A stretch of 64,000 bases of DNA from Anoplolepis gracilipes (lineage: Eukaryota > Arthropoda > Insecta > Hymenoptera > Formicidae): contig NC_132975.1 of assembly GCF_047496725.1 (NCBI RefSeq), positions 12,593,501 to 12,657,500 on the forward strand. The letters are read 5' to 3'. A program made the position numbers and the translations under genes. Of the stretch, positions 25,499-37,438 are shown in pieces. Each line of letters opens with the position of its first letter. Within the stretch, counting starts at the first letter, position 1. A model generated the notes under the pieces. It searched no databases. It saw nothing but the letters and a program-made list of their open reading frames with translations, and was not told where the DNA came from.

Positions 25499-27012
25499 TG
25501 TATGTAATCACACAAAACAAACAATTAAAATATTTCTTTTATTTTCTACAATTTAGAAACAATATGCATATCATCTATATTCAAATAAGATTTTTTTTAT
25601 TTATTTTAATGTACATATTTATCTACAACATTGCAAAAATTGTCGCTATGCATTTATTAATCATTCTGTATGTATATATGTAAATAAATCGTGAAGAAAT
25701 ATATAATAAAATAAAATAATTTAAAATTTTTTTATAATCGTATATTTTAGATACTGCATTTAGGTAGTCAAATCGATATTCTTTGCGAATGGTTGACGGA
25801 AATTTTTCCAATGAAAAAGAAAAGCAATCCTAATTACTTTATGGTAAAAAAAATAATAAAGAAACATCAGCGAATCATCACTTTTTCAGAGCATATTGAG
25901 AATCTCTATTCGAATATCGCATTGGCGCTATTCGTGTCAGATACTTTAATTATCTGCTGCTTGGGTTTTGTAATAGTTGCGGTAAACAACACTTTTATTT
26001 TGCGCGACAATTTTACGATAAAAAAAAGTACAAAAGACTTGTAAAAATAAATCTGTAAAAGCAACCATCATTCTTTTTGCAATAATTTAATTATTCATCT
26101 TTTTATCATTTTCTCATTGCCAATAGCTCTTCTCTTAATATTCCAGTCAATTGGAACGCCCGATGCTATAAGAATTATAATAAAAACACTCTTTTTTTAC
26201 TTCGTTATGAATATGGAAGCATTTGCATACTGCTTTGCTGGAGAATATTTAAGTAATAAGGTTAAAACAAATATTATGCTGTGATATGATGAATGAATTA
26301 ATTATTTACTTCTGAAAATTATTAAGATTTTTCGTATTTTATTGATCTTTCAATAGAGTAAGAATATCGGAGATGCTGCGTATAATTCATTCTGGTACGA
26401 ATCAAATTCAAAAAATGGTCGAATTATATTGTTGTTAATAATGAGATCACAAAAACAATTAACTATTACAATTGGAAAAGTCGTGAATTTGTCTTTGGAA
26501 CGATTTAGCAGTGTAAGTATATATATTTATCTTTATCTTTTATAGATCTTTTACAATCTTTTAGATTGATGTTTTCTCTCACACAGCGACAAAAAATACA
26601 TTATTTTTCTTAGAAATATACAAATATTATTATCCATTTTATATGATTAGTTAAATTTCATAATATATATGCCCATACATGTGTTTATCTGTATTATTTG
26701 ATTTTTCATATTTTATATTTTTCTATTAAATAACTTAAAATTATATTTTCTATAAAATATAATCCCTAAAATTCAGACAAAATATATTTGCATCACATTT
26801 TATATATTATAAAAAAAAAAGATTGCATTACTTGTTATATTATACATTATAAAAAAATCATTCATAAAATGAAAACGTAAGTATTAAATTTAAACATTAA
26901 TATTTTATATTTTCTTCCATAAATGCATATCTTCACAATAATTAAATTTTTTTTATTTTAGATGCTAAAAGCTTCTGGCTCATACATTTCTGTTCTACTT
27001 GCGATGAGTTAA
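24027..27012 (+). CDS. OR-7: odorant receptor (7tm_6), complete, 386 aa
   Basis: A complete six-exon receptor: 24027-24283, 24577-24928, 25751-25981, 26147-26260, 26357-26512 and 26962-27012 (stop TAA). Residues 1-86 carry YLRIFGIWPDSS and TM1-TM2; to 203 TM3, RPLVLNMKLPFDF and TM4; 204-280 KKHQRIITFSEHIENLYSNI and TM5; 281-318 SIGTPDA, TM6 and EYLSNK; 319-370 RSQKQLTITIGKVVNLSLERFSS; 371-386 MLKASGSYISVLLAMS. The exon 3 donor is GTAAAC, weaker than the usual GTAAGT but shared with OR-6psi. Exon 2 contains a 149-base stretch almost identical to OR-10psi exon 2, which suggests gene conversion. No lesion is seen. Confidence 0.93.
25436..25492. repeat. (TA)n microsatellite in OR-7 intron 2
   Basis: AT/ACAT dinucleotide tract of about 55 bases. 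The equivalent place in OR-10psi intron 2 (45796-45840) carries a pure TA tract, and OR-6psi has one at 18330-18351. Confidence 0.9.
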
Positions 27013-27566
27013 AGCGAAACTAATTTCTGTACATCAAATCTTTTCACGCACGCGTTTTCATTGAATAAGAATAAGTTCAGGATTGTCCAAATGTAAAATA
27101 AATAATTGTGATACTCAATGTCTATTAAATGAACACGAATTATCCGTCGATTCTCCTCTTATTTTTTCAAAGGAATTTTATTCGAACATTATACCTACAT
27201 TTTCTGCGCGCGCGTTTTGCATTTTTAAATTAATAATTCGTTTAATTCGCTACTATTGCATTGCAGTGTTGCAAAAGGGAAAAAAATAAAGCAAGGAAAC
27301 AGTTTTGTAAACCTTCTTTTCTTTCAACGAGAAAAGTAATTGTAGATGTTTGTACATTGCAACCGTATTTGATCGTTCGGTAGCACCATAATTTTTAATT
27401 ATCAATCGATGTCGATAAATAGCGATTACTTACGATGAGCTTTTGTATTGACGATGTTCCGATTTTTAGTTACGTCGCAATACGTATCAATAAAAAAAAA
27501 AAATACAAAGTTTGCCGATATTCAATATGTTTTATAAGCCGTCAGTAGAAAGATTTATTTCTTAAA
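27013..27566. other. OR-7 3' flank and fossil B upstream region
   Basis: Shorter than the matching flank of OR-6psi: sequence between TCTTTTC (27046) and CACGCGTTTTCATTGAATAA is missing, removing the GACGAAAATTG block. No exon is seen. Confidence 0.5.
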
Positions 27567-28335
27567 ATGGCAGCTACGAGCTTCTTTATAATGTTCATTC
27601 ATCGTATCTTTGACATCGGGCACGATGTATCATGAATCGCTCTGTGCAGATTCTTCTGGTTCGCAATGTTACTCATTGTACAGATCTGTCAGTATACTTA
27701 CTGTCATACAGCAATACATTTTTGTACTGATTTGATGCACAATCTGAGCTCTTCTTTGACCTATAGTTTGATGTTCTTCAAATGTCTTCTGAATTAATTA
27801 ATGGTAAGTCAGTCTTATTATTCATATTTAAAATACTTTTCTTTGCGCGCTCTCTTATAATATACTTTCAATTAAATTTCTTCTTCCGCGCTTTATATGT
27901 TTGTATGAAAAATAGTAAACTTTTTTGTTTCATTCAACAGACCTTTACAGTCAGTATATGAGAGCATGTGGTTTATAAATTCCTTTGATACAATATGCAT
28001 ATGAACAAAAGCCAAATGGTATCGTTTTTTGACATCGTAAAAACAATTAGTGATTACGATGAGGAAGATCATGGATTATCATTGGAACGTTCTCTCAGCG
28101 TAAGTTCTAATCAATTTGTTACATTACTTTGCGCATAATTATTACTGTCGCTAATGTACTTATTATATTATCAATATAACATCATTTATATAACACCATT
28201 TTATAAATTTATTTGTCGAATCTTCATAATATTATAATATCATATTTGTATACATGTGTTAATTTTGTTCTCCAAAATTATTGTTATTGTAAAGGCGTTG
28301 GCATTTTATGTAGCTGTATTACTAATCATGCCCTG
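27567..28335 (+). pseudogene. Fossil B, third copy: exon 1, 5 and 6 relics
   Basis: The exon-1 relic is 27567-27802 (ATGGCAGCTACGAGCTTC start, frame broken by ATCATGAATCGC and later losses, GGTAAGTC donor kept). The exon-5 relic is about 28010-28100 with a GTAAGT donor. The exon-6 relic is about 28272-28335 (ATTGTAAAGGCGTTGGCATT-like). Confidence 0.7.
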
Positions 28336-28799
28336 AAAAAAAATTATGATTAGTTATGAAAAAAGTACGGTTAAACATTTAGAAATTGATTAAAGGACAA
28401 TATACTTTTGTCTTTAACAATAATTTACATGATCTTGTTCTATACACATTATTCATCACGTTACTCGGCATATTTTCGCCCCCATTGCGTTTATTCTATC
28501 CTATTCTACTTTATTATTTCCTAATTGTATGTGCATATGTTATTTGTCGCCAGTCATATTTTATGCGCATCTCGCTAAGTATTCTATTTTATCCTATTTA
28601 CAATTTGTCCTTCAGCCATCAATCTTTAATCAATACTTTCTTTATTTTGTATTCCGCCTTTCTTTCTCATTCCAATATCCTTTCCATACATTCAAGTTTC
28701 CTATTTTTTCTCACATAGTTTCTACGTGTATTTTTTATTCTTTTTTCCTTCATGTTATTCATCGACCTATATACAACTCTATTTAACTTATTTTTTACT

Positions 28800-29060
28800 G
28801 TAACTTCTTCAGATATCTCGGTATCTTATGTGCCTTAATAATCGTATTTTTGTATTTCGACTCTCTCATTCTTCTTCCATTCTTCTTCATTTTTCTACCT
28901 CTATATTTTTCTGTCGTTTTCCCCCTATTTTTCCCCGTATTCCTTTACCATTCTTAATTCATGTTTTCTTTTACTTTCCTCCTCTCACTTTCTTTTTCTT
29001 ATTCTCTTCCTTTATCACATATAACTTTTTTCAATGGAAATTCTTTCTTTTTAGATTAAA
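28800..29060 (-). pseudogene. Purine-rich minus-strand fossil, copy 3
   Basis: Same segment as copies 1 and 2 on the minus strand. The acceptor-like site is lost (ACAAAAAT in place of ACAG). The reading is broken by stops. Confidence 0.35.
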
Positions 29061-29305
29061 GATTTTTGTAATTAAAATCCATTATAAACAATATTAATTA
29101 TTTTTTTACGTTGATTAGTAAATAAATAAGAAATATGACAAGTCACATATCTTATATTTCAATGCAATTTTAATGCAAATGTACAATATATTAAAGCAAG
29201 ATTACATTTGCTTTACAATTAAATCAGTGATTTAAAAAAAGAAAATAAGTTATAAAAACAAAAAGATTGTTAGAATATAAGAAAAAAATTTATAAATATA
29301 TAATA

Positions 29306-29340
<35 letters not shown>

Positions 29341-29482
29341 ATAAGAAAAGAATGTACAAGTATATTTTTCTAAAAAAATAACTCTAATTGTAAGAAAATA
29401 ATTCTAACTCTTTCTTAAAAAAATGAATTTGCGCCTTTTTATCAATACTAGATTCACAATTGACCTACTTAGTTTCTTACAG

Positions 29483-29815
29483 AAACACAATCATATCTTC
29501 TTATAATACGATTGAAATATCAAAAATAGTCGGATTTATTGCCTCTGAGGATGAAATTATAAAAAGCCAATACTCTTATATCTAAAACGTTATAGATTTG
29601 TCTCTAAGATAATTTAGTTACAAAGTTTTTTCATTCACTTTTCATATACGCAAACTTCGATAAATCGATTATTTTTTTAGAATATTATTCAATTAATATT
29701 TTTAATTTGTTCGTTGCTTTTAATTATAAACGCTATTTACTATTTTACATTTTATTATAATAATCGAATAACATTGTTGCAGATTATAGAAGTCTTTTAT
29801 ATATATCTCCACTTT
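29483..29815 (+). pseudogene. Fossil C, third copy: OR exon 5 and exon 6 relics
   Basis: The exon-5 relic is 29483-29619 after TTACAG (AAAATAGTCGGATTTATTGC, then GATGAAATTATAAAAAGCCA). The exon-6 relic starts at 29783 after TTGCAG. Both contain indels. It matches 22778-23117 in layout. Confidence 0.65.
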
Positions 29816-30529
29816 TAATACAAATGAAGCAAAATTGCTTCTTGAAAAAATCGCTTTTTAATAAGTAAAAAAATTTAACTAACAATCTTATTGTAAAAGT
29901 TTGCATTAAAATTAAGATTGTTAAAAACCGTATTCTAATAATACTTTCTTTTCTTTTATACATGTATAAAAACAAGGATAAACTAAAAAAAATTTACAAC
30001 TAAAATATATAAAGTTTTGTCAAACCAATAACGAATAAAGCAAATTTATTGGTTTTCTTTCTCGTTCTCACGTTACATTTCTCTGCTTCACTTTTGGATA
30101 TTATATCTTTTCTAGGTGCATATCGTTTTACATGTTAACTGCATTATATCATTATATATAACATAATTAAAAGAACCCAAATGGAAAGATAGAAAAAGTT
30201 TAGAAAAAGACAACATTCGTTCTCAGATTACAAATACTTTTTTAGTTTCCTACTTTTTCAGTCATAAATATATAACAGGCATTTTCTGTTTTCTTTGAGC
30301 ACACGCAATTTTTACGAAGACTGAAAATTTTCTTACAGTTACCGAGGTATAATGTTCGGTGTAAACTTGCATATGCTCCTTGAATTTTTAAAGGAAATAA
30401 CGCACTGCACTATATCATCGACTCGAGGGAGAGATAAAGATAGAGAGAGGAAAGATCGGTCATTCCAGGAAACTTTTTTCTATTGATGTGTAACAACAAA
30501 CATATGTAATCCGTGCGCTTTGCGATCAA

Positions 30530-30602
30530 AATATTTAATAAGCAGTTGCTCGAGGGAAGGTGCATCTTTCTGTACATTTTCTTTCTCAAGCTTCCAGTCT
30601 AT
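30530..30602 (+). promoter_or_regulatory. Probable promoter of OR-8
   Basis: AATATTTAATAAGCAGTTGC from 30530 and TTCCAGTCTATAC from about 30592, with the distal element at about 30335-30400. Confidence 0.5.
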
Positions 30603-30730
30603 ACAAAGTGGTAGTATCGTTTACATCATACGATCGATTAGACGCAATTCTGATAATGTTTAAAATTATTGTCTTAACAAAATTGGTGTATCAATGTTAA
30701 AACAATTTAAAAAAGCAATAATAAAAAAAT

Positions 30731-33649
30731 ATGAAAGTAAAAAACGTAATTAGCCTACCAATAGAAATCTGCCTTCGAATTTTCGGCATCTGGCCGGACT
30801 CGCCATGCATTTTGTCACGCAGAATTTTCTGCATCATTGCGCTTGTAATCGAGCAAATTTTGCAATATCAATATATTATAATACATTTTTATTCTGTCGA
30901 GTTGTTTGAAATAATGGATATAATAGGTGAAACAATGGCATATACCATAGTGTTATTTAAAATTGTCATTTTATGGTATAAACAGCGGTGAGATATACTA
31001 ATATATTTTAATATACAACATTAGCAAAAAATATTAAAATATTTATTTTATTGTTAGAATGTAATTCATATATAATAATCATATATATTAATGTTCTACA
31101 TATTTAATTGTAAAATACTGCTTAATATTTTGTCATTAAAGTAAACTGTTTGACAATTAAAAATATAAATAATATAATATAAAATTAAATAGTTATAAAT
31201 ATAAATATAATATAAATAAATATAAATATTTAATAAATTCTTTGTTAATTTATACAAAGTTTTGTTGCAAACATTTTCATGATTATAATCATTCAAAAAC
31301 TATCCGTAGAACATTTAATAAGATATTGAGAATGATGGCGATTGATTGGGAAAAGTGTTCTAGCTCGGAAGTCAGTAGGTTCACGATGACATGGAATGCC
31401 AAGCTGTCCCGACGTTTCGCTAACCTGTCACTGACTCTTTATGTGGTGGCTGTAATTTTTCACTGTAGCCATATTGTCGTGAAACACACAGACAATGACA
31501 AAGCTTCCAATACTTCCATGCGACCGCTTGTTATGAATATGGATTTACCATTTGATTTCAACCTAAAATACGTATACGAGCTAACCATAATGATTCAACT
31601 TATTCACATAATGTTATTTTCCTGTGCAAATGGTCTTGTAAATGCTTTATTGATAAATTTAGTGAGTTTTTAATTATCTAGCAAATTATTATTATTGTTA
31701 CATGTTTATTGTTAATATTTTATTAATTGCATTGAATTAATAAAAAACATTATACAGAATGATTTATAAATGCATAGCAATACTTCAAAGAAGAAATGTA
31801 GTACACTGAAATAAGTAAGAAATGTTATTTAAATAGTCGTATATATTATAGTATATGAAAATTATGGCAAATTAAAAAGAATATTTGATTTTATTGCCTG
31901 CTCCTTGCAATTCCAACATTTTTAAACAGCTTTTTTCAAATCGATCAATACGTAAACTCATAGCATGATCAACGCATATTTTTCTTTTGATATAAATTGA
32001 TTAAATTTCTATTTTTAAAATCATATTTTAAATTTATTGCATGTACATCACAAATTAATAAAATTCAAAATTTTTCAAAAGAAATAAAATAAACTAAAAA
32101 TAATTTGAACAACGTCTGGTAGTTGCCAGCAAGTGTAGGATTCAATATTGAAGTAGACTGTAACACATGTAGGCATACAAAACAGACTTTGAATTCCTTT
32201 TAATTTTTCACAACTCAGAAACTGTGATATGCATGGTCTATGTTCAAAAACAATTATTTATTTATTTATTTTAATCATGCACATTTGTCCTTTCATATTA
32301 CAAAAATTAATGCTATACATTTACAAATCACCTGTATACATATATGTCCAATTAAATCTTGTAAAAAAATATAAAAAAAATAATTTTAAAATATTTTTTT
32401 ATACCTTAGATATTGCATGTAGGTGGTCAAATCGATATTCTTTGCAAATGGTTAACGGAAATTTTTCCAATAAAAGAGAAACGCAATTCGAATCTCTTTG
32501 TAATAAAAAAAGTAATTAAGAAACATCAGCAAATCATCACCTTTTCAGAGCATATTGAAGATCTATATTCTAATATCGCATTGACGCTATTCGTGTCAGA
32601 TACTTTAATTATCTGCTGTTTAGGTTTTGTATTGGTCGTGGTAAGCAGCACTTTTATTTTACAGCACGACAATTTTGCGATAAAGAGGAATATAAAAACT
32701 TGTACAAATAAATCTGCAAAAATAATGAGCCTTAATTGCTATTAATTATTCATCTTTTTATCATTTTCTCATTGCCATTAGCTCTTGTCTTAATATTCCA
32801 GTCAGTTGGAACGCCCCATGCTACGAATATTATAATAAGAACACTCTTATTTTACTTCGTTATGAATATGGAAGCGTTTGTGTACTGTTTTGCCGGAGAA
32901 TATTTAAGTAATAAGGTTAAACTTTATAACGAATTATACTGTGATAGATAAATGGATTTATTATTTCTTCTTCTGAAAATTATTAAGATTTTTCGTATTT
33001 TATCAATTTTTCAATAGAGTAAGAATATCGGAGATGCTGCGTATAATTCATTCTGGTATGAATCAAGTTCTATAAATAGTCGAATTATATTGTTGGTCGT
33101 AATAAGATCACAAAAGCAATTAAATATTACAATTGGAAAAGTCGCAAATTTGTCTTTGGAACGATTTAGCAGTGTAAGTATATGCACATACATACTTATC
33201 TTTATTTTTTATACAGATTTTTTACAATCTTTTACATATTGATATATTCTATCACAAAGCGACAAAAAAAACATATTATTTCTTAGAACGTATATAAATA
33301 TTATTTTCCATTTAATATAATTAATTAATTTTCGTAATATATATGCTTAAATGTGTATTTATTTATGTAACTTAATTTTTCAAATTTTTTATTTTTCTAT
33401 TAAATGACCAAATATAGTTATCAGACAAAATATATTTATTATACAATTTATATATTATAAAAAGATATTATATTACTTCTAATATTACACATTTTAAAAA
33501 GATATATAAGAATTCAATTTGAACATTAATATTTTATATTTCTTTGATAAATAGATTCTTTGATAAACTCATAATTATTAAAAATTTTTCTATTATAGAT
33601 TCTAAAAGCTTCAGCCTCGTATATTTCTGTTCTACTTGCGATGGGTTAA
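30731..33649 (+). CDS. OR-8: odorant receptor (7tm_6), complete, 386 aa
   Basis: A complete six-exon receptor: 30731-30987, 31310-31661, 32410-32640, 32802-32915, 33018-33173 and 33599-33649 (stop TAA). Residues 1-86 carry CLRIFGIWPDSP and TM1-TM2; to 203 TM3, RPLVMNMDLPFDF and TM4; 204-280 KKHQQIITFSEHIEDLYSNI and TM5; 281-318 SVGTPHA and TM6; 319-370 third intracellular loop, with the usual IMRSQKQL changed to VIRSQKQL; 371-386 ILKASASYISVLLAMG. The family-wide Trp of the exon-1 IFWI segment is Cys here (RRIFCII). Exon lengths equal those of OR-7. No lesion is seen. It is clade II, in a unit 6.7 kb from OR-7. Confidence 0.93.
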
Positions 33650-34306
33650 AACGAAATCTTGTACATCAAATCTTTTTTAATAAGCGTTAAGAGTTGTTTG
33701 TTAGGCAAAAAAAAATTTTGCACATAAAAATATTAAAAACATAACGAAAATTGCTTTGCGATATTATTGACTTTTCTTTTTTCAAGTGCTTTCGCACACA
33801 TGCACGTGTTCTCGTTAAATAAAAATTAATTTGAGATTGTTCAAAAGTAAGTGAATAATAACGTGATACTCAATGTCTAAAGAACAAAGTCGAATTATCC
33901 GCCGGTTTTTCCCTTCTTTTTCTGCAGGAGTTTTATTCCAACATTATACCTACATTTTCCACGTACGCGGTTTGAATTTTTAAATTAATAATTCGCTTAA
34001 TTCGATACTCTTGCATTGCACCGCTGAAAAGGAGAGAAAATAAAGCAAACAAATGATTTTTTAAACCGTATTCTCTTTCATCGAGGAAAGTAATTGTACT
34101 TACAATTAGATGTTTGTATACTGCAACCGTACTTGACCGCTCGGTAGCAAAATAATTTTTAACTATCATCAATTGATCTCGATAAATGGCGCTTACGATA
34201 CGTTCTTATATTGATAATGTTCCGATTTTAATTGCTTCGAAAAAATATGATGTTCGATAATACTCGATGTTTTATAAGCCATCAGTAGAAGGGTTTATTT
34301 TTTGAA
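33650..34306. other. OR-8 3' flank and fossil B upstream region
   Basis: The conserved clade II 3' flank (AACGAAAATTGCTTTGCGAT near 33753), then decayed fossil B upstream sequence (TTTTTAACTATCATCAATTG near 34155). No exon is seen. Confidence 0.5.
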
Positions 34307-35078
34307 ATGACAGCTACCAGCTTCTTTATAATGTTCTCTAAAACTCTTCGGATCTTTGGCATTTGACTCGACGTGTCGCTCTGCGCAGATTCTTCTGGTT
34401 TGTAACGTTACTCATCGCTCAGATCTGTCAGTATACTTACTGTCAATAATGCACTTTTGCACCAATTATCTGATGGATTTAATGGATAATCTAAGCCCTT
34501 CTTTAAGATAGCTTCATACTGTTCAGAATGTTTTCTGGATCAATCAATGCTGTAAGTCAGTTTTATTATTCGTATTTAAAATACTTTTCTTCACGCGCAT
34601 TATTATGTGTGTGTGTGTGTGTGTGTTCGTATGATATATACTTTTTCAATTCAATTTCTTCTTTCGTACTTACATGTTTATATAAAAAATAATAAACCTT
34701 TTGTTTCATTTACCAGACCTTTACAGTCAACATATAGGAGCATGTAATTTACAAATTGGTAAAACATGCATGTGAACAAAAGTCAAATGGTATCGTTTTT
34801 GAGATCGTAAAAATAATTAACAATTACGAAGGAAGATTATGGATAACATTGGAACATTCTATCAGCCTAAGCTCTTATCAATTTGTTACATTAATTTGTG
34901 CGTAATTATTATTGTCTCTAATATACTTATTGTGTCTTGTATTATCAATAAAACATCATAATTCTCGATATGTCGTATCTTCATATTTATACACGTGTAT
35001 TAACTTTATTCTCCAGGATTATTGTTATTGTAAAAGCGTCAGCATTTTATGTATCTGTACTACTAGTCATGTCTTGAA
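34307..35078 (+). pseudogene. Fossil B, fourth copy, with an undamaged exon 6
   Basis: The exon-1 relic is 34307-34552, broken by deletions. A (TG)n tract at 34607-34625 follows in the intron. The exon-5 relic is about 34786-34868. The last exon is unusually clean: from about 35028 it reads IVKASAFYVSVLLVMS then stop, although the acceptor region is altered (CAGGATTATTGTTATTGTAA). It shows what the ancestral fossil B TM7 looked like. Confidence 0.7.
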
Positions 35079-35314
35079 AAAAAAAATTAATTACGTTTAA
35101 TTATGAAAAAAGTACAGTTAAAAGTACAGTTTAGAAATTAACTAAAAGACGATATACTTATGCCTTTAACAATAATTTATATGATCTTTTTCTATACATA
35201 TGTCATTATTCATCGCGTTACTCCGCATATTTTCGTCCCCATCGCGTTTATTCTACCCTATTCTAATTTATTTCCTAATTGCATGTGCGTGTTATTTGTC
35301 GTCAGTCATATATT

Positions 35315-35449
35315 ATACGTGATAAAGCAGATAAAGAGAGGAAAACAGAAAGAATGAGACAAAGAGAGTAACAGAAAACATAAATTATGAATGGTAAAGG
35401 AATTAGAGGAAAAACGCCAGAAAAATATAGGGATAGGAAAATGAAGAAG
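35315..35449. repeat. Inverted insertion copied from the minus-strand fossil
   Basis: About 130 bases sit here, between sequences that are adjacent in the other units (TCATATATTATACG and ATCT-GCTAACTA). They match the reverse complement of about 35783-35912 (ACGTGATAAAG, GAATGGTAAAGGAATTAGAG, ATAGGAAAATGAAGAAG), so the two segments face each other about 330 bases apart. This is a templated insertion seen only in this unit. Confidence 0.75.
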
Positions 35450-35689
35450 CATCTTGCTAACTATAGTGTATTCTATTTTATCCTATTTACAATTTCTCCT
35501 TCATCCATCAATCATTAATCGATATTTTCTTTATTTTCTGTTCCTTCTCCCTTTCTCGCTTCAACATCATTCTCCATACATTTAAGTTTGCTATTCTTTC
35601 TCACATAGTGTTTAAATGTGTTCTTTATTCTTTTCTCCTCATGTTACTTACCGACCTATACACAACCGATCTATTCAATTTATTCTTGA

Positions 35690-35945
35690 CTACAACGTTC
35701 GTTAGATATCTTGGTATCCCTCTATTTGCCTTAATAATCTGTATTTTTCCATTGCATCTCGCCTCTCTCATTCTTCTTCCATTCTTCTTCATTTTCCTAT
35801 CTCTATATTTTTCTGCCGTTTTTTCTCTAATTCCCTTACCATTCTTAATTTGTTTCTTTTACTCTCTTTCATTTTCTCTCTTTTCTTCTTTTCCTCTACT
35901 TTATCACGTATTACTTTTCTCAATAGAAATTCTTTCATTTTAAAG
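35690..35945 (-). pseudogene. Purine-rich minus-strand fossil, copy 4
   Basis: Homologous to copies 1-3. It is the right arm of the inverted pair with 35315-35449. No open reading of useful length remains. Confidence 0.35.
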
Positions 35946-36350
35946 ATTTGTGTAATTAAAATCTATTATAAACTATATCAATTTGTTTATGTTAATTAGT
36001 AAATAAATAAGAAATTTAAAAAGTCGCATATTTTATTGCAATGCAATTTTAATGCAAATGTACAATATATTACAGCAAGACTATATTTGCTTTACAATTA
36101 AATCCGTGATTTAAAAAAAGAAAATAAGTTATAAAAAAAGAGATTTTTGGAATACAAGAAAAAAATTTATAAATATATAATAAGATATATATATTATTAT
36201 ATATATAATAAGAAAAGAATGTACACAGTATATTTTTCTAAAAAAATTGTTCTAATTCTAAGAAAATATTCTAGTTCTTTCTTAAAGAAATGAATTTGCG
36301 TCTTTCTATCAATTATTGAATTCACAATTGACCTACTTATTTTCTTGCAG

Positions 36351-36680
36351 AAGCACAGTCATATATTCTTATAATACGATTAAAATATCAAAAATAGTCG
36401 GATTACATTGCCTCTGATAATGAAATCACAATTTACTCTTATATCTAAGAAATTATAGATTTGTCTCTAATAATAAAAGATAATTTAGTTATGAAGTTTT
36501 TTCATTTACACTTTTCATATACGCAAACTTCGATAAAATGATTATTTTTTAAGAATATTATTCAATTATATATTTTTAATTTGTTCATTGCTTTTAATTA
36601 TAAATGCTTTTGATAATTGAATAACATTGTTGCAGATTATAGAACCTTAAGTCTTTTACATGTCTCCATTATCAATACAA
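36351..36680 (+). pseudogene. Fossil C, fourth copy: OR exon 5 and exon 6 relics
   Basis: The exon-5 relic is 36351-36490 after CTTGCAG, with the RSQK region deleted to ATGAAATCACAATTTACTCT. The exon-6 relic starts at 36636 after TGCAG (ATTATAGAACCTTAAGTC). Confidence 0.6.
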
Positions 36681-37271
36681 ATGGAGCAAAATTGCATTTT
36701 ACATAAATCGTGATTCTAATGAGTAAAAAAGTTTAACTAACAAATTAATTGTAAAAATTTACATATAAGCAAACTTATAGTGTAGCGTATGCAGCAAATT
36801 TATTGATTTTCTCTTTTGTTCTCACGTTATATCCCTTTACTTTTATTTGGACATTATGCCTTTTCTACGCACATATCGTTTTACATTTTAACTGCATTAC
36901 ATCGTATTACAGAATTCAAGGAACCCATAAACGGAAAGATAAAAAAAGACGAGAAAGAGACAACATTCGTTCTCAGATTACAAATACTTTTTTATTCTTC
37001 TACTTTTTTCAGTCATAAATATATGATAAGCGTTTTCTTTGAGCACACGCAATTTTTACGAAGACTGAAAATTTTCTTACAGTCACCGAGCATGATTTAA
37101 TGTTCGGTGTAGGCTTGCATATACTCCTTGAATTTTTAAAGGAAATAACGCACTGCGCTACACCATCGACTCACCTGAGGGAGAGAGAGAGAGAGGAAAG
37201 GCCGGCTACCCGGAAACTTTTATTTATCGATGTCACAACAATGATATGCAATTCGTACGCTTTGCGATCAA

Positions 37272-37345
37272 AATATTTAATAAGCAGTTGCTCGAAGGGG
37301 GGGAGTCGTTCCATACGTCTTCCTTTTCAAGCTTCCAGTCTGTAC
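37272..37345 (+). promoter_or_regulatory. Probable promoter of OR-9
   Basis: AATATTTAATAAGCAGTTGC from 37272 and TTCCAGTCTGTACG from about 37333. The initiator-to-ATG distance is about 105 bases, shorter than in OR-7 and OR-8 because some leader sequence is missing before the ATG. Confidence 0.5.
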
Positions 37346-37438
37346 GAAGGTGTAGTATCGTGCACATCATACGATCGTTTGGACGTGTTTCTAATAATGT
37401 TTAAAATTATTATTTTAACAAAATCAGTGTAAAAAAAT

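Noticed and set aside
25378..25683. 101-codon frame rich in Tyr and Ile
   Set aside because: It runs through the (TA)n tract in OR-7 intron 2.
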